Assembly (NCBI GenBank): GCA_029339195.1
Contig: JAPTJF010000648.1
Coordinates: 1-24,185, forward strand
From: Micractinium sp. NFX-FRZ
Lineage: Eukaryota; Chlorophyta; Trebouxiophyceae; Chlorellales; Chlorellaceae
DNA: 24,185 nucleotides
Reading direction: 5' to 3'
This document shows, piece after piece, positions 9,644 to 19,435 of the stretch. The position numbers and the translations under genes are program-made. The notes under the pieces are model-generated. The model was given only the letters and a program-made list of their open reading frames with translations, had not been told where the DNA came from and ran no database searches. The stretch's first letter is position 1. Every line of letters starts with the position of its first letter.

Positions 9644-10667
9644 ATGGCCGCCGGAGAGCTTTCCTGCCAGCTACACTGCTTCGAGGTCGAAAATACGACG
9701 GTGTATCAGTGGGAGCAGCAGTTCAGGTGGGGCCGGGGCGTGCTGCGTTCAGAGAGAACTTGCTTCGAAATGCGAACAGTGCTGGAGCGCTGCAGCCTGC
9801 TACCCTGCCTTGTTGCAGGGCCGCAGTGACGTACGGTTCATTGCCGAGGCCTGCACGCAGCCGGCTGGCGTCCACAGGCCACCTCCCACCGACAGCTCCC
9901 GCCACTTGACGCCGCCCCCGGTGCTCCCTGCCGCAGCGAGGTCAGCATCTACATCCAGGTCCCCCAGGGCGTGCGTGCCAAGCAGCTCGACATCAGCATC
10001 CAGCCACGGCACTTGCGCGTGGGCATCAAGGAGCTGCCGCCTTACCTGGACGTGCGTGGGTGGACGGGTGGGTGCTGCCGCGCGTAGCGCACCCGCAAGT
10101 GTGCATGCGTGCTATTGACGTCCAGCCACTGAAACGCTCCCTGCCCCCTGGCCCTGCAGAAGCCTCTGGGTGGCAGTGTCAAGGTGTCTGAGTCCATCTG
10201 GACGCTTGAGGACGGCACGCTGCACATTCAGCTGACTAAGACGGAGGAGGGCGCCACCTGGGCCAGTGCGATCGCAGGTGCTTACTGCTACCCACTGAGC
10301 TGCATACTGCTGCCAATGTGGGTGCGCCCGCTAGACTGCGTTGTGCTGCTCGCCAAGGTACCTGTCTGAGCAGCAGCACCAGCTTTGCTGTGCAGGGCAC
10401 GAGCTGCGCGAGGACCAGCAGGAGGCCGAGCAGAAGCGGCTGCTGCTGGAGCGCTTCCAGGCAGAGGTGGGGCAGAGGGAGCATACAGGAATGCTTGAAG
10501 CATCAAGCATAGACAGCATGCAGCTCTCTTGCCGCCCTCTCAACACCAATCTGCTGTGTGGGCCCCATGGTCTGCAGCACCCCGGGTTTGACTTCTCGTC
10601 GGCCGAGTTCACTGGCAGCGCCGTCCCTGATCCTCGCACGTTTATGCGCGACGCGGGCCAGCAGTAG
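9644..10667 (+). CDS. NUDCD2: NudC domain-containing protein 2-like (CS domain)
   Basis: Five exons (9644-9726, 9937-10051, 10160-10277, 10396-10466, 10578-10667), all GT-AG and in phase, give 158 aa, the size of animal NUDCD2 (about 157 aa). The p23/CS fold runs from about residue 18 to 105: YQWEQQFSEVSIYIQVPQG, RHLRVGIK, then the family signature SIWTLEDGTLHIQLTK with Trp80. The C-terminal helix ELREDQQEAEQKRLLLERFQ is followed by the diagnostic HPGFDFSSAEFTG (130-142). The family acts as an Hsp90/client co-chaperone linked to dynein-LIS1; that role is known from animals and only inferred here. The start is the only ATG ahead of exon 1 in phase. A TGTAA at 10784-10788 could be its poly(A) signal, but it lies inside the next ORF, which begins 2 nt after this stop. 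Confidence 0.93.
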
Positions 10668-10669
10668 CT

Positions 10670-13600
10670 ATGCTTCGAGTCAGCTGCTGGACTGGTCATG
10701 CACCCGTAGCCACAGCGCTGTCAGGCTGCTGCGTGTCCCGCCGCGCGACAACGCCCTTGCCGCATCATAGCTGGCGCAAGCGCTGTAACAGCCACCTCCC
10801 AGCTGGTCATGCTTGCCGGCACCGCCGGCGTCCAGCAGGCGCCGCTGGCATCGCAGCTTTCAGCACCCCAGAGCGACTCAACGTCACAGACCGCACCCCG
10901 CTGCCGCCGCCGCCGGAAGTGGAGGTCAGGGCTGTTGGCATTGGTGGACGCGCTGCCCATGCCATCAGCAAGCTGGTGGCGCACGGCAAGGTACGCCGCT
11001 TCTTTGGTGGGATGAGAAGTTGCTGGAGAGTGTTTAAGTGCAGGCTACACTCTGCTCTCTCTTGCCACAACCTGATCTGGGATGAGTGCTTCACCTCCTC
11101 TTGTTGCTTCGCAGGTCAATGCAGCAGACACATGGTGCCTGGATGTGGACAAGGCAGTGCTTGATGCAGCGCCCACGCCCAACACTGTGCTGCTTCCCAA
11201 CGATGAGCCAGGAGCCTCCACGGAGGGCAGGCTGGGCACGACTGACCTGCAGCGCATTGTGGGGCGTGCCGCCTCTGATGCTGGCGGCCGCGGCAACATC
11301 AATGCGGGGACAGATGGTGCTGTCACGTTTGTGCTGGCACCCGCAGCCTCTGCACCGGGTGGAGCAGCCACAGTAGTGCAGATCGTGCAAGCGCTGCGGG
11401 CGGCAGGGCACTTCACAGTCGCTGCTGTGACACGGCCGTTTGTTTTTGAGGGTGCAGCCAAGCAGGAGCAGGTGCGCAGGAGCAGGTCGCAGCAGTAGAA
11501 TGGTGCAGGACACCCGGATGGAATCAGGAAGTGCAGCTGTTGCATGTAATCCTGTATATTTTGCTTGTTGACACCGTTTGTTCTCTCATTGCTTGCAGGC
11601 CGACGAGCTGATTGATGTGTTGCAGCAGACGGCGCACATGGTGGCCGTCATGGAGCAGGATGTGCTCATGCAGGCGTTTGGCGATGCCCAGGTCTGCCAC
11701 CGGCAAGCCGCTGAACCTGCATGCCGCAAGTTGCTGCAGCAAGGTAGTATGATTGCGCTCACATCCTGCTAAAAATAATGTGCATCTCTGCAGATGACAG
11801 TGGCAGAGGCCACCGACATTGCCGACGATGCGCTGGAGCACTGCGTGCGCTGCATCCTTCAAGCTGTTCAGGTGAGGTGTTCAGCAATAGCTGCAAAGCC
11901 AGCCACTGGTGACCACTGCTCAGATGGCAGATCAAAGCTTTATCAGGGTGTTGAGACCGCATCAACGACTGAGCTGCTTCTTGAACCCTTGCAGGCTCCC
12001 GAAATTCTGCGCAGCAGCCGCGGCGCCCTGATGTGGCACGGTCGCGATCTCCGCCATTTCAAGCGCATCATCTCGCCCCCCCTCCAGCAGCTGCTCACGC
12101 AGCCTGGCACGGCTGTGCTGGGGCGCGGGCTTGCCAGCATGCCAGCAGAGGCCGCTCACCAGATGGGTGCTGCCCAGGTGAGGCTTTTGGCCCAAGCGAT
12201 GCCTGTTGTGAAGATTGCTGCAAGCCATCTGGCTATCTATCAACCAAACGATGCCTGCATGTGGAGAATGCTGCATCATCCATCCGTCTATTTCTCCACC
12301 AAGTATTTGCATGCATGCAGGCGCTCATGCACCTTGCTTCGGATGCCGCTCGTGCGGCTGCCGAGTCGCCCTTCCTGGACGGTGCATTGAGCAGTGCTGG
12401 CGGTGTGCTATGTTCCATCCTTCTTCCGCCAAGCAGCCAGCAGTTTGCTACCGGTACAGGCACTGCTTCAGTGCTGCAAGGCTTGCAGGTCAGTCTGGAG
12501 TGTATTATTTGCCATGTGTGGGGTCCGCTACTGACAGATGCCATGCTGGCATGGCACGGGCGCCGTGCTGGCGACAGCTCGAAAACCCTGGTAGCGTGTG
12601 GGCGCTGGTATTGTATGAACAATGGTTCTCTAACCTTTACATTGGACTTGTTCACTATTTGCCTGCAGACTGTTGGCGATGAGCGGCGCGCGGTGCAGCT
12701 GGCAGCACAGGCAACTGCCGGCACATTGGCCACTATGAGTGGCGCCTGTTGCAATGACTTTGTGCTGTGTGCAGAGCCCCGGTCGGCAGTCGACGCGGCT
12801 GGGAATGGCAGCTTGGTTCAGGTGGAAGTTACCCTCCTGGTGCTGCGGCCCTCGGAGGGCCAGCGGGGAGTGGCCACTGGCAGGGCTTGCTTGCAGCGTG
12901 CGCCACTGGCAGGCCAGCACGTCCCGACGCTCAGGGTGGGCACTGCAGTGGCGCAGCCCCCTCGGCAGTTGCCAGCAGTACCGCAGCGGCTGCCTGCGAG
13001 CTCTTGGAACATGCTGTCAGCTATGGCAGCAGGGTCTGCTGCTGCTGGCAGCAAGCCGGCATCATCAGCCACGGAGCAGCCAAGCAAGGCTGCATCACCG
13101 GAGCAGCGGCACGTGCAATCGCAGCAGCAGCAGCCACGCAGCATCCCCAATTTTTTTGGTGGTGGTGGACGGCCTCACAATAAGCAGCAGCACCAGCAGC
13201 AGCAGGAATCTGCCAGGAGTGCAGCGCGCCAGCAGGGGCAGCAACGGACGCGAGCACCCAGCGTTGCTAAGCAAATTGCATCCCAGGCTAGTGCGGCCCA
13301 GCAAGCAGGAGGCCCTGAGCAGCAGCAGCAGCAACGTATGACCGTGGGCGACTACTTGGTCAACTCTCTCACAGCACAATCCCTGGACTTGCCTCCAGCA
13401 GTGAGTGCTACTTTGTCTGGTGGGGTGGGTACGTGCATGTCCTAGAATTCTGTTGAAGCTGCATGTGTCATGACTGCCGGCCAAGCTGCTTAGCCCATTG
13501 AGTGGTCGTGCGTGACCGTCAGTTGCAGCGCTTAGGTGTGCTGCCTCAAGCCGTTTGTTCATGACTGCAGGCAGCGCGCTGGCGACAGGAGCACCGCGGC

Positions 13601-14063
13601 AATGCTTTTCAGCAATGCAAGCTGATTGTGTGGGAGGTCGATGAGACCGAGCCCTGGGAGGGTGAGTGGAAGGCTTGTTGAGTCTGCTGATCTGGTCTAG
13701 TCATGCTATCTGCCATGGACACAAAGAACAGTTTCAGATGCTGCAAGATGTCAATTTCCTCGTTTGCTACCTCCTGATGTCCAGAGGAGGACCAGCCACA
13801 GGGTCTGGCTGCGCTGCTGCCGGGCCGACGCCGCGATAAGTGCATCAACATCAAGGAGCGCATGGCCTCCATTCTCATGCAGGCAAGGATGTTACGTAGA
13901 GTGTGTGTGTCCAGAGTCTACTGCATACTCTTCAGTGCATGTACAGACAAGAGCCTCAGGTGTGACCTGCATATTGAGCTGCACTTAATGTCCCCGCATG
14001 CACATTGGTGTGCAGGACCGGGAGGATGCCTGGGAGGCTGAGACCACCAGCATGGATGACTGA
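10670..14063 (+). CDS. ARC3: FtsZ-like plastid-division protein, ARC3-like, GTPase-degenerate
   Basis: Ten exons (10670-10990, 11115-11471, 11599-11691, 11794-11871, 11995-12177, 12321-12488, 12669-13400, 13571-13661, 13785-13882, 14016-14063) join in phase to 722 aa. Residues 1-75 are R/S/A/C-rich, plausibly a plastid transit peptide. About 80-430 follow FtsZ order: VRAVGIGG (T1-like), FVLAPAASAPGGAA (179-192) where FtsZ has its GGGTGS tubulin signature, VAAVTRPFVFEG, then GRDLRHFKRII...GTAVLGRGLAS in place of the T7 loop. GTP-binding and catalytic motifs are lost, as in plant ARC3, which negatively regulates FtsZ-ring placement. No MORN repeats are seen. Residues 520-625 are Q/S/A-rich with RSIPNFFGGGG (557-567); a conserved tail ends in AWEAETTSMDD. 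Intron 9 has a GC donor (CAG|GCAAGG). TGTAA at 14129-14133 follows the stop. The start is uncertain: no other in-frame Met precedes the domain. Confidence 0.72.
10784..10788 (+). terminator. TGTAA poly(A)-type signal inside the NUDCD2/ARC3-like junction
   Basis: TGTAA lies 117 nt after the NUDCD2 stop, the expected distance for a green-algal poly(A) signal. It sits within the N-terminal coding region of the FtsZ-like ORF (Cys-Asn codons). If it is used, it would terminate a monocistronic NUDCD2 mRNA; if it is skipped, a joint mRNA results. Confidence 0.4.
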
Positions 14064-14370
14064 GATAGGGTTACTATGGCTGGAGGGCCTGACCTGCGTT
14101 GTACACTACAAGCTTCAGTTGAAACAGCTGTAACAAGCAAGTTCCTCATGAATCCAGGTTGAAATGCCTGTACACCATGCAAAGCATGCCCGTTACCCAC
14201 ACAAGCAAGGCAAAGTCGAGGGACAGGATGAGCAGCAGCAGGCATACATGTACTTCCCAACGGCGTGCTGAGAAAGTCTCTTGGACAGCTGGAAGTATTT
14301 GTGAGCCCTGCCATTGGATACAGGCTGTTGTTAGGTGGCTCTTTCATGTTGTATCACTAGTTCCTTGCAG
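14064..14370 (+). other. 3' UTR and spacer between the two FtsZ-like copies
   Basis: It holds the first copy's TGTAA (14129-14133, 66 nt past the stop), then about 240 bp without a recognisable gene, up to the splice acceptor (TTCCTTGCAG) of the duplicate's first exon. Confidence 0.5.
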
Positions 14371-14780
14371 GCCGACGAGTTGATTGCAGCACTGCAGCAG
14401 ACCGCACACATGGTAGCTGTCATGAAGCAGGATGTGCTCATGCAGGCATTTGGCGATGCCCAGGTTTGCCGCGGACAGCCGTGAACTGCATGCTGCTAGT
14501 TGTCTGAAACTAGGTAGTATGCATCTCCTCGCATCCTGCTTAACTCGCCGTCAAGAGCTGAAGCATGCACCTCTGCAGATGACAGTGGCAGAGGCCACCG
14601 ACATTGTCGACAATGCGCTGGAGCATTGCGTGCGCTGCATCCTGCAAGCTGTTCAGGTGAGGCGTTATAACCTGAACGTCGGTGGCTGCAATGTGAGCAG
14701 GTGCCTGCTGATGCAACATGCTGCACCTATTTTCGTGCGGCATGGGTCATGTCTGTCGGCGTCTGTCTAAAGACAGCATC

Positions 14781-14921
14781 TGACGTCAGTGATACGGGCG
14801 GTACGGCAAAAGGGGGCAGGTCCAGCTTCCCGGCGGCTGCCGAAAGCTCCCCTCCTCTCAGCCCTCTTCGAGTTCTTTTGCCCACAACTCCGTGCTGCAA
14901 TTGGCCCGGGTGCTATATAAA
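14781..14921 (+). promoter_or_regulatory. promoter-like cluster inside the expanded intron
   Basis: Within the ~755-bp extra sequence of the duplicate gene lie, in order, a palindromic CRE-type site TGACGTCA (14781-14788), an inverted CCAAT box ATTGG (14900-14904) and a canonical TATATAAA (14914-14921). The first ATG downstream is at 14986. None of these exist in the intron of the parent copy. Spacing and order are those of a plus-strand core promoter. Function is inference. Confidence 0.4.
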
Positions 14922-15023
14922 TTGATATATCGTTGCACGCTCAAACAGTGGGGATCGGGCCGCCGGCCAGGCTGACCGAGCTTTCATGTTGCGGTGGAAT
15001 GGCGTCCTCATAAAAGCAAGCAA

Positions 15024-15197
15024 ATGGCTCTCGCTCGGCGCTGCGGCCTCTGGTTTTTCGCGTCCGTGGTCCTTCACTACGGAGTGTGTGTCGAAATTGG
15101 TGCGCCGCCCGCGGAGGTGAAGACCTTTCGAAAGCGGTGTTCCACATGGAGCGCCCCTTCGGCCACTTCCCTTTTCTGTCGCGTGTGTGGTTTGTAG
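15024..15197 (+). CDS. possible small secreted/membrane peptide
   Basis: An ATG about 105 nt downstream of the TATA-like box opens a 57-residue frame. It has a positively charged N-terminus (MALARRC), a hydrophobic stretch (GLWFFASVVLHYGVCV) and a Cys/Ser-rich remainder ending FCRVCGL. It looks like a signal or anchor peptide, but I recognise no family. An overlapping alternative frame from the first ATG (14986) encodes a 44-residue Arg/Ser-rich peptide resembling an organelle-targeting sequence, and a GAG|GTGAAG donor-like site at about 15115 could splice either onward. Evidence is context only. Confidence 0.25.
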   Translation: MALARRCGLWFFASVVLHYGVCVEIGAPPAEVKTFRKRCSTWSAPSATSLFCRVCGL

Positions 15198-17544
15198 ATC
15201 ATGATAGTTTTCATGTAAAGGTGTCCGTGAGGACGGGGGCAGCCGCTGAGGCGCAGTCACTCCAACGGTTGGACGTCCCGTCAGCAAGGGTGTCTGGAAC
15301 GTAGCGCAAACCTACGCTCTGGGTGACTCCCGCTCGTCTTCTGACAGCGTTGGTCGCGGTGCCGCACCTTCGCATGCACCTGCGCTTCAGCAGCAGTCCG
15401 AGGAGCCAGCCCAGCCCAGCTCCCCACCAACCCCAAGTCGCCTCGGTCTGTGCATCAGCACAGAGCTATTCTTCCTTTTTAGAGGAAGCTAACATTGCAT
15501 GCTGCCTTGGCACGCTGCAATTCAAACCCTGCAGGCTTCTGCGCAGCAACCGCGGCGCCGTGGTGTGGCACGGCCGTGACCTGCGCCATTTCAAGCGCAT
15601 CATCTCGCCACCCCTGCAGCAGCTGCTGACGCAGCCTGGCACAGCTGTGCTGGGCCGCGGGCTTGCCAGCATGCCAGCAGAGGCAGCTCATCAGATGGGC
15701 GCAGCCCAGGTGAGGCTTTGGCCGAATTGATGCCTGCCTGCGCTGCAACATTCATCTGGCTAAATATCAACAATCAAACTGCATGCATGCAGGCGCTCAT
15801 GCACCTTGCTTCAGATGCTGTCCGTGCTGCTGCTGACTCGCCCTTCTTGGAGGGTGCACTGAGCAATGCTGGCGCTGTTCTATGTTCAATCAACCTTCCG
15901 CCGAGCAGCCAACACATTTTTACTGGCGTGGGTAATGCCGCACCTCAAGGCATGCAGGTGTGTCTTGACTTTGAATGCCTGGACTAAGATCTCATATAAC
16001 AGGCCTGGCAGCATTTGGGCCATGCATTGCATGAATGGCCAACTCTCCAGCCTACATGCCTTGACGCTGAACTCATCACTATTGGCCTGCAGGCTGCTCG
16101 TCACGAGCGCCGTGCGGTGCAGCTGGCAGCACAGGCAACTGCTGGCACACTGGCAAGCATGAGTGGCCCCTCATGCCTAGACTTTGCGCTGTGTGCAGAA
16201 CCCCGACCAGCAGCTGAAGCCATTGGGGATGGCAGCTTGGTTCAGGGTGGAGGTCACCGTGCTGGTGCTCCGCCTCCCCGAGGAACAGGGTGGGGCAGCC
16301 TCTGGTGTGGCCCGCTTGCAGCGTGCATCAGTTGCGGGGCAGCAGGACCTGCCATTCAGGGTGGGCCCTGCAGTCCTGCAGCCCCCTCGGCAGCTACCAC
16401 CAGCACCGCAGCGACTGCCCGCCAGCTCTTGGAACACGCTGTCAGCCATGGCAGGCGGGTCTGCTGGTGCTGGCAGCAAAGCACCGGCCCCAACAGCAGG
16501 GCAGCCAGGCAAGGATTCGTTGGCAGAGCAGCAGCAGGAACATCGTCAGCCCCGCAGCATCCCCAACTTCTTTGGTGGTGGATGGCCCCGCCCGCCGCCG
16601 CAGCCGCCGCCGCAGCAACCCGTCAGCACTCCGACACACCGTCGGGAGCAGGTGCAAGCGATCAGCACTGGGCAACAAACCCCACCGCATGCCAGTGTTG
16701 CCCAGCGAACAGCAGCAGCTGAGCAGCAGCAGCGCTTGACGGTGGGCGATTGCGATTACTTGGTCAACTCGCTCACTGCGCAATCACTGGACCTGCCACC
16801 AGCAGTGAGTGATGCTTGTTGCTGTCTGGCATCATGGATGCTTGAACCAAAGGTTTGTTGAGGCTGACGTCACAGAAAGTGCAGTATTTTTGCATCCCCA
16901 AAGGCCACCTTTGAGGGCGCCAATTTTCAATGTTCCATTGCATGTCTGCTGCAATCGCAGGTAGCGCACTGGCGGCAGGAGCATCGTGGCAATGCGTTCC
17001 AGCAGCGCAAGCTGATTGTGTGGGAAGTGGACGAGACTGAGCGCTGGGAGGGTGAGCGGGAGGGCTCAATGAGAGTGCTGGGCTGTCACGTCGTGCTTTA
17101 TTCATCGGACACTGAACGACTTTAGCACCTCATACTGGCTTTTGTCTCACGCGGCATACTGCCTTGCAGAGGAGGAGGAGCCACAGGGCCTGTCTGCACT
17201 GCTGCCAGGCCGATGCCGTGAGAAGCGCGTCAACATCAAGGAGCGCATGGCCTCCATCCTTATGCAGGCGAGGACTGTGCGCAAGTTGAGTGTGCACAGC
17301 ACCAAGCGTTAATTGTCCTAGGCAGTCGTCCTAGTTTGCCCTGCTTTATTTCTTCACACCATTACGCATGCACAACACTGCTGCGCAGGACCGCGAGGAT
17401 GCCTGGGAGGCTGAGAGCACTAGCTTGGATGACCATTGAGGCAGGGCACCTGCAATGCATGATAAGAACATTCAGTTGAGATATCGTCGATGCAGAATCA
17501 GCTATGTAAGCAAGCAAATGCTTTCACTGCAAAGTTAGGACCTG

Positions 17545-18520
17545 CACGCATGCGGCACTACGGGGCTGCGGTGGCGCTGAGCTGGAATGTCATGGCCGCG
17601 GGCTCACGAAGAGCAGGAAGAGCATTACTGGTGGTTGATTCTGCAATCCCTTGGAGCACATTGCGAGTGGCGCTCAAGACGCGGTGGAGGCTGCTGTGGA
17701 CACACCAACGGCCGCACAGGATCCACCCCGCTGCCAACCATTAGCCTACCGACTCTGCCCCGCGCAGCCCGGACAGGTGGAGACGTTAGAGCATTGCTTT
17801 GGTGGCTGTTGGAACGTGGTGTTGCGTGGTATGGCCAACAAACGCCATGGCAAGACAGTACGCATAGCTGCCGCCTCCATCCAGGCAGGCAGCCTGGGGA
17901 CCAGGTTGTTGTACTCGGATAGTGAGCTTGGTGGACGGACAGCGCGAGACATGGCCCCGCAAGTCCCGCGGCTCAGGGGGCATGCCACACCTGATGTAGT
18001 ATTTTTCCCGCATTTGGACCCTAACAGGCTCCACACCACAGCCATCCGGCCCTCACTCAGCATGAGAGGAAGGTGGTGATCTTTGAGTTTGGCCATACCA
18101 GCGACAAAAATATGGTTGAGGTGTTACGGGAAAAAGTGCGGCAGCATGCTGCTTGGGCGGAGTATTTGAGGGGCCAGGCTGCTGCCTGGGAGGTGACTGT
18201 GTACCCAGTAGTGGTTTCGCATTCGGGGCCTAGTCACAGCTACACTGGCGGAGGGGTTGCTGGAATGTGGGGTGAGTGCGCAGGGGGCGACACGCGCGGT
18301 AGGGCGGGTGCTGAATGCTGCGGTTTTGTGCACTGAAAGTATCTGGAAAACGAGGGGCAAGCTCCTGAAAGAGTTGGAAAGGGCAGACCCCGGCTGACAG
18401 GCCCCTCCAAGGGGGTGGGTCGGCAGTCTGGCAGCGGCGGCATTAGCCGCCGCCAGCCAGGCTGTCGCGTATCACCCCCCAGTCACCCACGCGTGTCAAC
18501 TTCTTCTTCTTCTTCTTCTT
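17545..18520 (+). mobile_element. 3' portion of a non-LTR retrotransposon with zinc-knuckle and RLE-like end, decayed
   Basis: One frame (17651-18079) reads LCPAQPGQVETLEHCFGGCWN, the Cys/ETLEH/Cys knuckle that follows the reverse transcriptase in many non-LTR elements, then HATPDVVFFPHLDP. After a -1 shift near 18050-18066 it continues in another frame as HERKVVIFEFGHTSDKNMVE...REKVRQHAAWAEYL. PD followed by a strand with E-x-G and a Lys-rich helix resembles the PD-(D/E)XK restriction-like endonuclease that lies behind the knuckle in R2/R4/NeSL-type elements. A further shift near 18240 leads to TLAEGLLECGVSAQ and a TGA at 18398-18400. Behind it come a hairpin (GCGGCGGC-ATTA-GCCGCCGC, 18434-18453) and (CTT)7. 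A 7-bp GCACGCA at 17544-17550 and 18524-18530 might be a target duplication, but this is weak. RT itself is missing. Confidence 0.55.
18500..18520 (+). repeat. (CTT)7 microsatellite
   Basis: Seven perfect CTT units. The run lies shortly after the stop and 3' hairpin of the retrotransposon relic, so it may be the element's 3' tail. Confidence 0.85.
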
Positions 18521-19427
18521 TTCGCACGCAGCCCGCCGTTCGCTGCTACTTTAGACTCCCAACACACCCAAAAGCAAGTTCCCAGAGTGGTGGGCCTGTT
18601 CGTGAAGGTGAAATTTGGCCCCCAACGCGGGCCCAGCGGCTGGGTGGACACGCCCTCACCATGTTGGACGCAATAAACCATCTTGTTGACATCACAAATT
18701 CCTGGGGCCCCGGCACGGTTTCGCAGTATTGCACCCGTTTGGCAAGCCATACAGTATGCCAGAGCACCGCTTGGCCACGCCGATTATCGCCTAAAACAAT
18801 TTAAATCTGAGTGCACCTGCCCAGGAACAGGGGTCGGGCACCCGACCCTGATCTGGTTCTCCCTCTACAGAGCAAATTAGCGCAATTCCCCACTTATTTT
18901 TGTTTGTTTGTAGATACTAAAAAGAGGCTCATACGTTGAGCCGCAGCGCGTTCTGTGCATCACAAAAATTGTTTGAAGGTCTCAAAGGTGCAGCAGGGGC
19001 ACCGCCCTTTTGGCGTGCTAAAAGTGACACCAGAGCCATACTGGAAATGAACAGCAATGAAGAAATACGGTTGTAGGGAGATGAGCAGGCGGGAATAAAT
19101 TTTCCCGGAAACCTGCAGGTTTGGTGCCAGGTTGACCCCCGACCCTTGTGAACGCCCCTATGGTCCGAAACCCAAGTTTTGACTTCTCCATGCGCACGCT
19201 TTGTGGCTGATTGCAGAGCCATTTGCTGATTTGCCGAAATTCGGGCGCGTACACCGAGATGGCAGTTGGCTGGGGCACGCAGTCATTAGGCGGCCAACTG
19301 CCACTTCCAAATCCAAGCTCTTTTTGGGCCGATGCACGGTTTTCTAGCTCGCTAGACCCTCCTGAGGCTATGTGAAAGCGCGCGCACCTCAGGCGCTGCC
19401 AAGGCCCCGGCGGGCCGCCGGAGTGTA
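18521..19427. other. no firm gene; possible further element debris
   Basis: A plus-strand frame near 18640-18760 reads MLDAINHLVDITNSWGPGTVSQYC, which faintly recalls the SAM-like N-terminal domain of tyrosine recombinases (NSWxxGTxxxY) found in DIRS/Crypton elements. No catalytic R-H-R-Y is visible, and the frame ends at 18802-18804. The remainder to 19427, including minus-strand frames of 86-97 codons, has no recognisable product. Confidence 0.25.
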
Positions 19428-19435
19428 GGGGTGGG
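19428..19435 (+). repeat. left 8-bp target-site duplication of the hAT element
   Basis: GGGGTGGG abuts the left TIR. The identical octamer follows the right TIR at 20239-20246. Confidence 0.8.

Larger units (their letters stand above)
14371..17439 (+). pseudogene. 5'-truncated tandem duplicate of the FtsZ-like ARC3 gene
   Basis: It corresponds to exons 3-10 of the gene at 10670: 14371-14463, 14579-14656, 15535-15709, 15793-15957, 16093-16804, 16961-17051, 17170-17267 and 17389-17439. Exons 1-2, encoding the transit peptide and first half of the FtsZ domain, are absent. Introns are kept, so it is a DNA-level duplication, reaching into the 3' UTR (TGTAA at 17505-17509, 66 nt past the stop as in copy 1). 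Lesions: the fifth-exon equivalent starts GCTTCTGCGC where copy 1 has GCTCCCGAAATTCTGCGC, an 8-nt loss; the large exon has GGG at 16245-16247 where copy 1 has GG, a +1 shift; the intron before 15535 has grown from 123 to 878 bp. The last three exons are very well conserved (AHWRQEHRGN, KLIVWEVDETE, ERMASILMQ), so the duplication looks recent or the tail is constrained. Confidence 0.85.

Noticed and set aside
12033..13445. 470-codon ORF taken as one exon of the FtsZ-like gene
   Set aside because: It runs through three introns with clear GT-AG borders that are conserved in the duplicate. Only 12669-13400 of it is exon in this frame.
18661..18804. Tyrosine recombinase (DIRS/Crypton) gene
   Set aside because: Only a faint NSWGPGTVSQY-like stretch is seen; no catalytic residues, no split repeats, and the frame ends quickly. 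Kept only as a low-confidence remark.
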